From positions 67,868-131,867 of the forward strand of contig NZ_JAHAIF010000001.1 of NCBI RefSeq assembly GCF_018372875.1: a stretch of 64,000 nucleotides of DNA. Direction: 5' to 3'. This document shows, in pieces, positions 9,364-18,067 of this stretch. Within the stretch, counting starts at the first letter, position 1, and every line of letters starts with the position of its first letter. This DNA is from Clostridium sp. Lineage in GTDB: Bacteria > Bacillota > Clostridia > Clostridiales > Clostridiaceae. Made by a program: the position numbers and the translations under genes. The notes beneath the pieces were generated by a model. It was not told the DNA's origin. It made no database searches and saw only the letters and a list, made by a program, of their open reading frames with translations.

Positions 9364-10785
9364 ATGAAAAAAAGAAATGATAAACTCTTAATTTCTTTAT
9401 TTAAAAATTATATTACATTTGTAATAATACTAGCTAGTATATTTTTATTAGCATACACCTACTTGGGATATAAAATGTCAAAGTCTATGGAGGATCAGGG
9501 GGCACCAGTATTAGATTTGCTTCATGGAAAATATGATGATTATTCTAAGCTAAATGAAGATGTACTAATAAAACTTGAAGGTTTTATTGAAGTTTTAGGT
9601 AGTGAAAGAAATGTTATTTATAGAATGGGAAAAATACCTAATGATGAAACATTAAAGGATTCATATTCTGAATATGAGCTGTTACAGACAATTAGTATGA
9701 GTGATAATGATAAAAGATATTTTGTGCTAGTTGATACAGTAGAAGAGGATAATGACTTTAAAACTATATTGATTAGAGTACCAGAGGATAAAGTTTCTTT
9801 AGCTGTTAATATTTTTTCTGTACCCTATAGTTTAGGAAAGCCATTATTTAAACTTTATATAAAGGTTATAAGTATAGCATTAGTATTTTTTATAATTAGT
9901 ATTGTAGCCTACAGTATTTGGACGGCTAAGAAGTTTAAGAAGCCATTAAGTAAAATAGATAATGCATTAGGAAAAGTTATAGATGGTGATTATGAAGAAA
10001 AGTTAGTTTTGGATGGAGAGAAAGAGTTTATAGTAATAAGTGATACAATTAATTATTTAATTGATAAGCTTAAAGCAAGTAGAGAAGAAAACAAGAAACT
10101 TGAAGAAAGTAAAACAAGAATGTTAATAGACTTATCTCATGATATAAAAACACCTATTACTACAATAAGGGGATTTTCAGCAGCATTATATGAAAATCTT
10201 ATAGAAGAAGAGGAACAAAGAAAGAGATACTATAAAACTATATACAACAAATCAGAAAAGGTTGGGGAATTGGTAGATGACCTTTTTGAGTTTGTAAAAC
10301 TAGAGAGTGTTCAGTATAAGTTGAAATTAGAAGTTGTAGATATTTGTGAGTTTTTAAGGCAGTTAATTGCTGAATATTTTGATGAAATAAGTGAAAGAGA
10401 ATTTGAACTGGTAGTGAATATTCCAGAAATAGTAATAGAATTAAAGATAGATAAGAGATTGTTTAAGAGAGCTATTAGTAATTTAATAGATAATTCATTA
10501 AAATATAACCCATCAGGAACTAGGTTGAAAATAGAGCTTAGGGATTTAGGGAAATATATTGTTATAGAAGTTTCAGATAATGGAGTAGGAATAGCGGATG
10601 AGATAAAAGATACACTTTTTGATCCTTTTGTAAGAGGAGATTCTAGCAGAAAAAGTGATGGTGGTTCGGGATTAGGATTATCTATTGCTAAGAAAATAGT
10701 AGAAAACCATAATGGTGAAATTTCTATAGTAAAAAGAAAAAATGATGATATAACTATATTTTATATTAGAATGAATAAATACTAA
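9364..10785 (+). CDS. Sensor histidine kinase partner
   Basis: A 473-residue membrane sensor kinase. It has a TM near residues 12-34, an extracytoplasmic domain of about 130 residues, a second TM near 165-188 and a HAMP-like linker (KKPLSKIDNALGKVIDGDYE). The dimerisation/phosphoacceptor helix has His259 in DLSHDIKTPITTIRGF. The HATPase region shows the N box (NLIDNSLKYNP), DNGVGI and the SGLGLSIAKKIV G boxes. It should phosphorylate the adjacent response regulator. The sensor domain has no motif that names its signal. Confidence 0.92.
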   Translation: MKKRNDKLLISLFKNYITFVIILASIFLLAYTYLGYKMSKSMEDQGAPVLDLLHGKYDDYSKLNEDVLIKLEGFIEVLGSERNVIYRMGKIPNDETLKDSYSEYELLQTISMSDNDKRYFVLVDTVEEDNDFKTILIRVPEDKVSLAVNIFSVPYSLGKPLFKLYIKVISIALVFFIISIVAYSIWTAKKFKKPLSKIDNALGKVIDGDYEEKLVLDGEKEFIVISDTINYLIDKLKASREENKKLEESKTRMLIDLSHDIKTPITTIRGFSAALYENLIEEEEQRKRYYKTIYNKSEKVGELVDDLFEFVKLESVQYKLKLEVVDICEFLRQLIAEYFDEISEREFELVVNIPEIVIELKIDKRLFKRAISNLIDNSLKYNPSGTRLKIELRDLGKYIVIEVSDNGVGIADEIKDTLFDPFVRGDSSRKSDGGSGLGLSIAKKIVENHNGEISIVKRKNDDITIFYIRMNKY

Positions 10786-10816
10786 AAAGGTCCTGAGTAT
10801 AGTACAGGACCTTTTT
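10784..10816. terminator. Bidirectional terminator between the kinase and the UppS-like gene
   Basis: A perfect 12-bp stem (AAAAAGGTCCTG / CAGGACCTTTTT) with a 9-base loop. A and T tracts on either side serve both convergent genes. Confidence 0.85.
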
Positions 10817-10821
10817 AATTT

Positions 10822-11463
10822 TTATCCTCCTAAGGTTACATCCTGTTCATTGTACCAATTTAAAGCTTCATCCAGATGTTCGGGTTTAAAGTCTGGCCAA
10901 AAGTCATCTACTACATAAAAATCAGAGTACACAGATTGAACAGGAAGGAATCCACTCAATCTTCTCCTACCACCCCAGCGTATAATTAAATCAATTCTAG
11001 AAATATCATTTGAGTGAATATTATTATATATATTCTTCTTTTTTTCATCAGCAGATTTTAATTCGTTTAGGTCCCATTCCCAACCATAATTAATTAAGAG
11101 ATTTACTTTCATACCACCTTTTCCGAAGGTTCTACGTTTAGTAAAAGGGATAAGGTCTTTAGGGAATGAAGTAGATTTTGTATTTCCAATTACTAATATT
11201 TCACAGTCTTCTTTAGTTAAAAGTTGTACTGAATTTATGCATGCTTCTGTAAATGCTAATTTTTGATCAGTAGGTCTCTTTGTATTATCAACAGTGAATC
11301 CATAGAAAGTTATTTCTTCTATACCATATTTTTTGCACTGTTTAAATAGAAGAAGACCGGGATTTATACCTAGAGCATAGCCTTTATCTTTAGTCATCCC
11401 ATTTTTTACTGCCCATCTTCGATTACCATCTGGAATAATACCTATATGTTTTGGAATTCTCAT
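10822..11463 (-). CDS. Short undecaprenyl diphosphate synthase family protein
   Basis: A 213-residue cis-prenyltransferase relative. It has the diphosphate-binding PDGNRRWA motif at residues 11-18 and the C-terminal RWGGRRRLSGFLPVQSVYSDF signature, where the usual family reads RxGGExRxSNFLLWQ. It is about 35-40 residues shorter than housekeeping UppS, and the acidic residue of the usual GGE is Arg here. That suggests a paralogue with altered chain length or partner rather than the essential enzyme. The ribosome site is GAGGTGAT. Confidence 0.8.
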   Translation of the reverse strand: MRIPKHIGIIPDGNRRWAVKNGMTKDKGYALGINPGLLLFKQCKKYGIEEITFYGFTVDNTKRPTDQKLAFTEACINSVQLLTKEDCEILVIGNTKSTSFPKDLIPFTKRRTFGKGGMKVNLLINYGWEWDLNELKSADEKKKNIYNNIHSNDISRIDLIIRWGGRRRLSGFLPVQSVYSDFYVVDDFWPDFKPEHLDEALNWYNEQDVTLGG

Positions 11464-11624
11464 TATATATCACCTCAACAAATTTATAATAATATTATTT
11501 CCATTAGTTTGAAAAATATCCTATATAACTAATTACTTATAACCTATATAAGGTATTGGTATTGGAACTATTATGAAAAATTTACTAAAATATTGTTATA
11601 TATTTATCAAAGGGGATGGATGGT

Positions 11625-12485
11625 ATGGCAGTAAATCAAAAAAGACAAAAAGAATTAAAAGCATTGGGATTTTTATTACAAAATGATAAAGAACATTTTG
11701 CTGTAAGGTTTTTAAGTAGAGCGGGGAATTTTACTACTGAAGAATTAGGAAATGTAAATTATATAGCTGATAAATATGGAAAAGGATATAGTGGTGTTAC
11801 AACTAGACTTCAAATTGAAGTTCCATGGATTAAAAATGAAGATGTTGAAAATGTAATGGAAGAAGCTAAAAAATTAGGATTAAGACATGGTGGTACTGGT
11901 ATGAAGGTTAGACCACTTGTTTCCTGTAAGGGAACTGTATGCTTACATGGAAATATTGATACTCAAGGAATTTGTAGGGAACTTGAAGAAAAATATTTTG
12001 GAACAGACACACATGCAAAATGTAAATTTGGTATTGTTGGATGTGCCAATAACTGTGCAAAAGCGAGTTTAAATGACATTGGAATAATGGGGAGAACAGT
12101 GCCAGAATATGTAGAAGAGAATTGTGTCGGATGTTCACTTTGTGTAAAAGCATGTAGACAAAAGGCTTTAGAATTAGTGGATAAGAAAATTGTCTTCAAT
12201 GAGGAATTATGTGTAAAATGTGGAGGATGTGTAAGAGCTTGTAGAACAGGTGGATTTATCCCTAGGGAAAAAGGAGCAGAAATCTTTGTTGGTGGAAGAT
12301 TTGGAAGAGGAATGAGTCTTGGAACATCTTTAGGAAGAATTTTTAAGGAAGATGAGATTGTTGGCGTAGTTGATAGTATTATGGATTATTATAAAGAAAA
12401 TGGTGTAGCTGGAGAAAGAATCTGTAAGACTATGGAGAGAATAGGACAAGAAAAGTTTATTAATGATATTTTACATAGGATATAA
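11625..12485 (+). CDS. Small sulfite/nitrite reductase-like iron-sulfur protein
   Basis: A 286-residue protein. Residues 1-80 resemble the ferredoxin-like half-domain of siroheme reductases (VTTRLQIEVPW). Residues 100-150 hold the cysteine motif that in AsrC binds siroheme-4Fe-4S: SCKGTVC, then GCANNC. Residues 160-205 carry two ferredoxin-type 4Fe-4S clusters (CVGCSLCVKAC, CVKCGGCVRAC). The first pair here is C-x4-C rather than the C-x5-C of AsrC. An ATG at 11616 abuts the AGGGG ribosome site, so the ATG at 11625 was chosen. It may reduce sulfite or nitrite, or be an assembly or electron-transfer relative; the function is not established. It lies upstream of the tetrapyrrole genes. Confidence 0.75.
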   Translation: MAVNQKRQKELKALGFLLQNDKEHFAVRFLSRAGNFTTEELGNVNYIADKYGKGYSGVTTRLQIEVPWIKNEDVENVMEEAKKLGLRHGGTGMKVRPLVSCKGTVCLHGNIDTQGICRELEEKYFGTDTHAKCKFGIVGCANNCAKASLNDIGIMGRTVPEYVEENCVGCSLCVKACRQKALELVDKKIVFNEELCVKCGGCVRACRTGGFIPREKGAEIFVGGRFGRGMSLGTSLGRIFKEDEIVGVVDSIMDYYKENGVAGERICKTMERIGQEKFINDILHRI

Positions 12486-12509
12486 AATATACATTAATAT
12501 ATAAAATAG

Positions 12510-12550
12510 GATAATAGAGATGAAAAAAATAAGAGGTCATCTTTATTATC
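12510..12550 (+). terminator. Stem-loop terminator after the small reductase gene
   Basis: A 14-bp stem with one G-T wobble (GATAATAGAGATGA / TCATCTTTATTATC) and a 13-base loop, followed by TTTTATTTTT. Confidence 0.7.
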
Positions 12551-12648
12551 TTTTATTTTTATATTATTTTAAATAGCTGTATGTTAATATACAATAAAGA
12601 AAATAGGATAAAATAATAATATTATTTGAAAAACTTTGGAGTGAAGTC

Positions 12649-13854
12649 ATGATTAGTTTAATAGGAATAAGGCGAGAAATACCAATTCAAATTAGAGAAG
12701 CCTTTACTATAAAAAAGAAGAGAAAAAATGAAATATTAAATGAATTAGTGAAATATTTTGATGAAGCAATAATATTAACAACATGTAATAGAACAGAAAT
12801 ATATGTAGATAGTAAGCTAAATAAAGAAGAAGTAGTAGATGTAATCTTTAAAACAATAGGGTGGAATGATGAGTTAAAGCCCTTTATATTTTATGTAGAA
12901 GAGGAAAAAGCATATAGACATCTGTTTAGACTTGCTTGTGGCTATCATTCAAGGATAGTAGGCGAAGATCAAATTTTAGGGCAAATCAAAAATGCCTATA
13001 TAGAATCTTTAGAAGAAGGTACATGTAGTGGAGAGTTAGGAAGATTATTTCAACAGGGAATAACCTGTGGTAAAAAGTTTAGAACAGAAGCTAAGCTGTT
13101 TGAGATACCAGTTTCATCTATTTCAGTTGCAATTTCTATTATGTTAAAAGAAAAATGTAAAAAAGTTATGGTTATTGGCTATGGAGAAATGGGAAAACTT
13201 GCTGTTAAATATCTTTTATCACATAAGATAGAAAATATATATTTAGTAGTTAGAGAGCCGGAAAAAATTAAGGATTTACATGAGGAAAATGTAAAAATTA
13301 TAGATTTCAAAGAAAAAAATCAATTTATACAAGAAGTAGATTCTATAATATCCTGTACTAACGCTCCACATGCTGTTGTTCTAAAGGATGATATTGTAGA
13401 AAGAAGAAAAACATTATCTATATTTGATATGGCGGTACCAAGAGATGTTGAAGTAGAGGTTGGATTATTAAATAAAGTAAAAGTATATAATATTGATGAA
13501 ATAAGCGAAGTTGATGACGAAAATAAAGCATTAAGAGTTCAAAGAATGTCAGAATATAAGTATATTTATGAAGAGTATATAAAGGAATATATGGAATGGA
13601 AGGCTCTTAGAGAGATTTCGCCAATTATAAAAGAGTTAAAGATAAAGGGTGAAGAGGTATACTCAAAAAGATTAAATACTTATCATAATAAAAGTAAGGA
13701 GCTAAAAGATGAGGGGCTTGTAAAAATGTTATTAAAAAGTACCTCAGATGCGTATATTAATAGAGCCATTGAAGTTATAAAAAATGAGACTCTTAAAGGA
13801 AGTGAAGAAGAATGTTTAAGAATAGTGAGGAAGATATTCTTAATAGAGGAGTAA
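12649..13854 (+). CDS. hemA: Glutamyl-tRNA reductase
   Basis: A 401-residue enzyme reducing glutamyl-tRNA(Glu) to glutamate-1-semialdehyde, the first step of C5-pathway tetrapyrrole synthesis. The catalytic Cys46 is in TTCNRTEIY, and the family signature HSRIVGEDQILGQIK starts near residue 94. A Rossmann NADPH domain starts at VMVIGYGEMG, and a helical dimerisation domain ends the protein. It is the first gene of a three-gene unit and its 3' end overlaps the next gene by 43 bases. Its product feeds HemL, encoded 9 kb downstream. Confidence 0.95.
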   Translation: MISLIGIRREIPIQIREAFTIKKKRKNEILNELVKYFDEAIILTTCNRTEIYVDSKLNKEEVVDVIFKTIGWNDELKPFIFYVEEEKAYRHLFRLACGYHSRIVGEDQILGQIKNAYIESLEEGTCSGELGRLFQQGITCGKKFRTEAKLFEIPVSSISVAISIMLKEKCKKVMVIGYGEMGKLAVKYLLSHKIENIYLVVREPEKIKDLHEENVKIIDFKEKNQFIQEVDSIISCTNAPHAVVLKDDIVERRKTLSIFDMAVPRDVEVEVGLLNKVKVYNIDEISEVDDENKALRVQRMSEYKYIYEEYIKEYMEWKALREISPIIKELKIKGEEVYSKRLNTYHNKSKELKDEGLVKMLLKSTSDAYINRAIEVIKNETLKGSEEECLRIVRKIFLIEE

Positions 13855-14471
13855 ACTTTTCTTTAATATCAGTATTTTCAAAAAAACTAAGAGTAGGCAT
13901 TATTGGAGCAGGACGTGGTGGATTTATAAAAGCAAAGCACTTTTTTAATGAAGGATGCTCAGTTGATGTTTTAGCAAAAGAAATAGGAGAGGAATTTAAA
14001 GAGCTTAAGGGAGAAAATATAAAAATATATATAAAAGAATATGATAAAAGTTTTATAAAAAATAAGCATTTGGTTATTATCGCTATAGATGATAAGAATA
14101 AAAAAGAACAGATAAAGAAAGATTGCCAAGAAGAAAGTAAGATATACATAGATTCAACAGAATTTATGGAAGGAATGGGATCAATACCAATGCAAAAGGA
14201 TTTGAAAAATATTGTTGTTGGTATTAATACAAGAGGAGGAAATCCTAAAGGAAGTAGATTTATAGCACAAAAAGTAGAAGAAGAACTATTAAAATACGAT
14301 GATTTTATTGGATATACTACTATATTAAGAAATAGGTGTAAAGATAGTAGTATTAAAAAAGTTTTAACAGATTTTATTTCTACAGAAGATTTCTTTTTCT
14401 TTTATAAAATAAAAAAATCTAATATAATATTAAAAATGTTTTTTAAGGAAAAGGATTTTAATAATGAGTAA
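13812..14471 (+). CDS. Precorrin-2 dehydrogenase (siroheme synthase N-terminal/Met8-like)
   Basis: A 219-residue NAD-binding protein whose dinucleotide motif is VGIIGAGRGGFIKAKHF near residues 28-45. The C-terminal half is short and fits the CysG-N/Met8 family, which oxidises precorrin-2 to sirohydrochlorin. The second half may or may not chelate iron. The start overlaps hemA by 43 bases, a sign of translational coupling; a later start would lie inside the nucleotide-binding fold. It sits between hemA and the Crp-type regulator in front of asrABC, which needs siroheme. Confidence 0.8.
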   Translation: MFKNSEEDILNRGVNFSLISVFSKKLRVGIIGAGRGGFIKAKHFFNEGCSVDVLAKEIGEEFKELKGENIKIYIKEYDKSFIKNKHLVIIAIDDKNKKEQIKKDCQEESKIYIDSTEFMEGMGSIPMQKDLKNIVVGINTRGGNPKGSRFIAQKVEEELLKYDDFIGYTTILRNRCKDSSIKKVLTDFISTEDFFFFYKIKKSNIILKMFFKEKDFNNE

Positions 14472-15141
14472 AAAATTAATTGATTTAGAATTATTCTCTG
14501 GATTAAAGCAAGAAACAATAGATTCTCTTACTTCCTTATGTATAGAAAAGTACTATAAAAAAGGTGAACATATATTTTTTGATAAAGATAAGGTAACCAC
14601 AGTATTTATTGTCTTAAAAGGAAAGGTTACTCTATATAAGATAGGTGAAAAAGCTCATAAAAGAATTGTTTTTATATTAGGAGAAGGAAAAATAATAAAT
14701 GATGTTGTTTTAGATGATTTACCAGCATCAATAAGCTGTGAGGCTTTTGAAGATAGTGAAATTTTATGTTTTGATAGAGATGAATTTGTAAAAATTATGT
14801 CAAATGACTTTGAACTAACTACTGTAGTAATTAATTCATTATCTAAAAAAGTAAGAAGATTATATAGACAGATAAAAAATGCTACTCCTATTAAGATTGA
14901 AAAGAGAGTTGCAGCTAAGCTATGGAAACTTGCTAAAGACCATGGAGTGGATGTTAAAGATGGAATTGAAATAGGTCTTAACATAAGTATTACATATTTG
15001 GCAGATATGTTTGGAGCTCCTAGGGAAACTATTTCTAGAGCATTAAAAGTATTGCAAAAAGAAGAACTTATAGTATTAAATGGTAAAAAAATCATTGTAA
15101 AAGATAAAAATAAACTAGCTAAATATTTTAAAAATAATTAA
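14464..15141 (+). CDS. Crp/Fnr family transcription regulator
   Basis: A 225-residue regulator. Residues about 5-120 form the cyclic-nucleotide-binding-type beta-roll (LFSGLKQETIDSL, VFIVLKGKVTLYKIG). A long dimer helix follows, then a C-terminal Crp-type helix-turn-helix (ITYLADMFGAPRETISRALKVLQKE). The four N-terminal cysteines of FNR are absent, so it is not an oxygen-sensing FNR of that kind. The effector is unknown. It overlaps the precorrin-2 dehydrogenase by 8 bases and is followed by a strong terminator and then asrABC. A perfect 14-base palindrome in that gap is a likely binding site. Confidence 0.88.
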   Translation: MSKKLIDLELFSGLKQETIDSLTSLCIEKYYKKGEHIFFDKDKVTTVFIVLKGKVTLYKIGEKAHKRIVFILGEGKIINDVVLDDLPASISCEAFEDSEILCFDRDEFVKIMSNDFELTTVVINSLSKKVRRLYRQIKNATPIKIEKRVAAKLWKLAKDHGVDVKDGIEIGLNISITYLADMFGAPRETISRALKVLQKEELIVLNGKKIIVKDKNKLAKYFKNN

Positions 15142-15168
15142 AACTCTGTGAGAATTATCACAGAGTTT
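15141..15168 (+). terminator. Terminator after the Crp/Fnr gene
   Basis: A perfect 11-bp stem (AAACTCTGTGA / TCACAGAGTTT) with a 6-base loop and a following T-tract. Confidence 0.88.
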
Positions 15169-15178
15169 TTTTTATATT

Positions 15179-15192
15179 GTTATTATAATAAC
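15179..15192. promoter_or_regulatory. Perfect 14-base palindrome upstream of asrA (candidate operator)
   Basis: GTTATTATAATAAC is its own reverse complement. It lies 42 bases before the asrA ATG, directly after the terminator of the Crp/Fnr gene. Its two-fold symmetry suits a Crp/Fnr-type dimer; the pairing with that regulator is inferred. Confidence 0.5.
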
Positions 15193-15234
15193 GATATAAG
15201 AACAAAGACAAGTTTTCTGTAAGGAGATGTGAAT

Positions 15235-16242
15235 ATGGGATATAGATTAACTCTAGAAAATATGAATAAGCTTATAGTTCAATTACAAAAGAATAATGAA
15301 GTATATGCTCCTAAAGTTTTTGAAGGAGAAGGAACTTTTTCAGATACAGATAGAATTAGATACGGAAAGATAAATAAAATAGAAGAAATAGAATTTAATA
15401 AAAAATCAGATTTTTCATATAAGGAAGTACTTTTACCAATAACACAAGTTTTATTCTTCTTTACAGAAGATAAGGTAAAAGAAGCAGAGGTAGAAGAAAA
15501 GAATTTAGTTGTATTCTTAAGAAGCTGCGATTTACATGGGGTTAAAAGAATAGATGATATCTACCTAAGAAATGGATTTGTTGATCCTTATTATAAAAAG
15601 ATGAGGGAAAAAGCAAAGTTTATAGTGTTTGGATGCGAAAAAAGCTTTGAAAATTGTTTTTGTGTAGATATGGGAACTAATAAAACTGATGAATATGATT
15701 GTTACATAAAAGTAGATGGAAATGAAGTTTTATTAGATGTTAAAGATAAAGAAATTGAAGAGTTAGTAAAAATATTTGCTGAAGAAGATATTAATGTTAT
15801 ACCTGAATTTGTAGAAAAGAATGAAGTGAAGGTTAATATCCCTGAAAACTTAGACTTATCAGTAATGGATTCTAAGATGTGGGATGAATATTCTCAAAGA
15901 TGTATAGCCTGTGGAAGATGTAACTTTGTATGTCCAACATGTACGTGCTTTACAATGCAAGATGTCATTTATAGAGATAATGGCAAGGCAGGAGAAAGAA
16001 GAAGAGTATGGGCATCATGTCAAGTTGATGGATATACAGATATGGCAGGTGGACACAGCTTTAGAAGAGCTAAGGGAGAAAGAATGAGGTATAAGGTTCT
16101 TCATAAAGTTTATGATTATAAGAAGAAATGGGGATATCACATGTGTGTTGGATGTGGTAGATGTGATGATATCTGTCCAGAGTATATATCATTCTCAAAT
16201 TGTATTAACAAGTTAGAAAAAGCTATGGATGAGGTGAAGTAA
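15235..16242 (+). CDS. asrA: Anaerobic sulfite reductase subunit A
   Basis: A 335-residue ferredoxin-type subunit that passes electrons to the siroheme subunit. The C-terminal half carries two 4Fe-4S motifs, CIACGRCNFVCPTC near residue 223 and CVGCGRCDDICPEY near residue 304; the N-terminal half is the hydrogenase/sulfur-reductase beta-subunit-like domain. An in-frame GTG at 15229 is only 2 bases from AAGGAG, so the ATG at 15235 was chosen. asrB follows after 1 base. Confidence 0.94.
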   Translation: MGYRLTLENMNKLIVQLQKNNEVYAPKVFEGEGTFSDTDRIRYGKINKIEEIEFNKKSDFSYKEVLLPITQVLFFFTEDKVKEAEVEEKNLVVFLRSCDLHGVKRIDDIYLRNGFVDPYYKKMREKAKFIVFGCEKSFENCFCVDMGTNKTDEYDCYIKVDGNEVLLDVKDKEIEELVKIFAEEDINVIPEFVEKNEVKVNIPENLDLSVMDSKMWDEYSQRCIACGRCNFVCPTCTCFTMQDVIYRDNGKAGERRRVWASCQVDGYTDMAGGHSFRRAKGERMRYKVLHKVYDYKKKWGYHMCVGCGRCDDICPEYISFSNCINKLEKAMDEVK

Positions 16243-16243
16243 T

Positions 16244-17035
16244 ATGCATAATGAATATTTGCCATTTGTTTCAGAAGTTTTAGATGTTATTAAGCATACA
16301 GATATAGAGTATACATTTAGAATGTCATTTAAAGGGGAAGTAAAGCCTGGACAATTCTTTGAAGTTTCTATTCCTAAGTTTGGAGAAGCTCCAATATCAG
16401 TTAGTGGAATAGGAGAAGATTATGTTGACTTAACTATTAGAAAGGTAGGAAAGGTAACAAACGAAGTTTTCACTAAATATAAGGGAGATAAGTTATTTTT
16501 AAGAGGACCTTATGGAAATGGATTTGATGTAGAAAACTATAAAGGAAGAGAAGTTGTTATAGTTGCTGGTGGTACTGGACTTTCTCCAGTAAAGGGAATA
16601 GTAGATTACTTCTCAAAGAATCCTCAAGATGCAACAAGTACAAGAGTTATAGCAGGATTTAAGTCTCCTAAGGATATGTTATTTAAGGAAGACATGAAAG
16701 AGTGGGAAAAGAATATAAACTTTACTTTAACAGTAGATTCTGCTGAAGAAGGATATGAAGGAAATGTTGGACTAGTTACAAAGTATGTTCCAGAACTTAA
16801 GTTTGAAGATATGGATACTGCACAAGTTATTGTAGTTGGACCTCCAATGATGATGAAATTTACTGTGGCTGAGTTCTTAAAGCTTGGAATGAAGGAAGAA
16901 AACATTTGGATATCACATGAAAGAAAGATGTGTTGTGGACTTGGAAAATGCGGACACTGTAGAATAGATGATACATATGTATGTCTAGATGGACCAGTAT
17001 TTAATTATTCCAAAGGCAAACTTTTAAGAGATTAG
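16244..17035 (+). CDS. asrB: Anaerobic sulfite reductase subunit B
   Basis: A 263-residue flavin/NAD(P)H oxidoreductase subunit of the ferredoxin-NADP reductase type. A beta-barrel flavin domain is followed by the nucleotide domain (VIVAGGTGLSPVKGI near residue 108). A C-terminal cysteine cluster CCGLGKCGHCRIDDTYVC near residue 228 binds a 2Fe-2S centre. It supplies NADH-derived electrons to AsrA/AsrC. It starts 1 base after asrA and ends 13 bases before asrC. Confidence 0.94.
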   Translation: MHNEYLPFVSEVLDVIKHTDIEYTFRMSFKGEVKPGQFFEVSIPKFGEAPISVSGIGEDYVDLTIRKVGKVTNEVFTKYKGDKLFLRGPYGNGFDVENYKGREVVIVAGGTGLSPVKGIVDYFSKNPQDATSTRVIAGFKSPKDMLFKEDMKEWEKNINFTLTVDSAEEGYEGNVGLVTKYVPELKFEDMDTAQVIVVGPPMMMKFTVAEFLKLGMKEENIWISHERKMCCGLGKCGHCRIDDTYVCLDGPVFNYSKGKLLRD

Positions 17036-17048
17036 GGGTGTAGTTAAT

Positions 17049-18017
17049 ATGGATATAAATACTAAAAAGTTAAAAAAGAACGCTTTTAGAATAACAAAAA
17101 CTAGAGGAATTACTGCTTCAAGAGTAAGAGTTCCAGGTGGACACTTAAAGGCAGAATATCTTGGATTAATTCAAGAAATAGCTGATACTTATGGAAATGG
17201 TACTGTGCATTTAACAACTAGACAAGGGTTTGAAATACCAGGAATTAAGTTCTCAGATATAGACAAGGTTAATGAATTATTACAACCTATTATAGAGGGA
17301 TTAGATATAAATCAAGAAATCCCAGGTGAGGGATATACAGCAGCAGGAACAAGAAATGTATCTGCATGTATAGGAAATAATGTTTGTCCATATGCAAACT
17401 ATAATACTACTAATTTTGCAAAGAGAATTGAAAAAGAAATTTTCCCTAATGATCTTCATTTTAAGATAGCATTAACAGGATGTCCCAATGATTGTATTAA
17501 AGCTAGAATGCATGACTTTGGTATTATAGGTATGACAATGCCACAATATGATTCAGAAAAGTGCGTATCTTGTGGTGCCTGTGTAAGAGCTTGTAAGAAG
17601 AAGTCTACAGAAGCTTTACATGCAGAAAACTATAGGGTTATTAGAGATCACAGAAGATGTATCGGATGTGGTGAATGTGTAATTAATTGTCCTACAGGTG
17701 CTTGGACTAGAAGTAAGAAGAAATATTATAGACTTACTATCATGGGAAGGACAGGTAAGAAAAATCCAAGACTTGGAGAAGATTTTATTATATGGGCTGA
17801 TGAAGATAGTATAGTTAAGATTATAAATAATTGTTACAAATATGTTGAACAATATATAGATAGAAATGCTCCAGGTGGAAAAGAGCATGTAGGTTATATT
17901 GTTGATAGAACTGGATTTATGGAATTTAAGAAATGGGTTCTTGAAGGAGTAGAATTACCAGAGGATGCTATAGTAAAAGACAACGTTTATTGGAGCGGAG
18001 TTAAATATAGAGAGTAG
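17049..18017 (+). CDS. asrC: Anaerobic sulfite reductase subunit C (siroheme subunit)
   Basis: A 322-residue catalytic subunit reducing sulfite to sulfide. It has the half-domain motif TVHLTTRQGFEIPGI. The siroheme-4Fe-4S cysteines are in CIGNNVC (C-x5-C) and TGCPNDC (C-x3-C), and two ferredoxin clusters follow (CVSCGACVRAC, CIGCGECVINC). Siroheme would come from the hem, cobA, dehydrogenase and cbiK genes encoded on both sides. A stem-loop directly follows the gene. Confidence 0.95.
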   Translation: MDINTKKLKKNAFRITKTRGITASRVRVPGGHLKAEYLGLIQEIADTYGNGTVHLTTRQGFEIPGIKFSDIDKVNELLQPIIEGLDINQEIPGEGYTAAGTRNVSACIGNNVCPYANYNTTNFAKRIEKEIFPNDLHFKIALTGCPNDCIKARMHDFGIIGMTMPQYDSEKCVSCGACVRACKKKSTEALHAENYRVIRDHRRCIGCGECVINCPTGAWTRSKKKYYRLTIMGRTGKKNPRLGEDFIIWADEDSIVKIINNCYKYVEQYIDRNAPGGKEHVGYIVDRTGFMEFKKWVLEGVELPEDAIVKDNVYWSGVKYRE

Positions 18018-18024
18018 TTTTAAG

Positions 18025-18051
18025 GAGAGGGATTGCTATGCAGTCCCTCTC
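18025..18051. terminator. Hairpin between asrC and the convergent lipoprotein gene
   Basis: A 12-bp stem with one G-U pair (GAGAGGGATTGC / GCAGTCCCTCTC) and a 3-base loop, with a weak TTTGAT tail. It serves asrC and possibly the convergent gene. Confidence 0.7.
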
Positions 18052-18067
18052 TTTGATAAAAGTTTAT

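Noticed and set aside
14655..15095. 146-codon minus-strand frame inside the Crp/Fnr gene
   Set aside because: Shadow of a conserved gene, no ribosome site.
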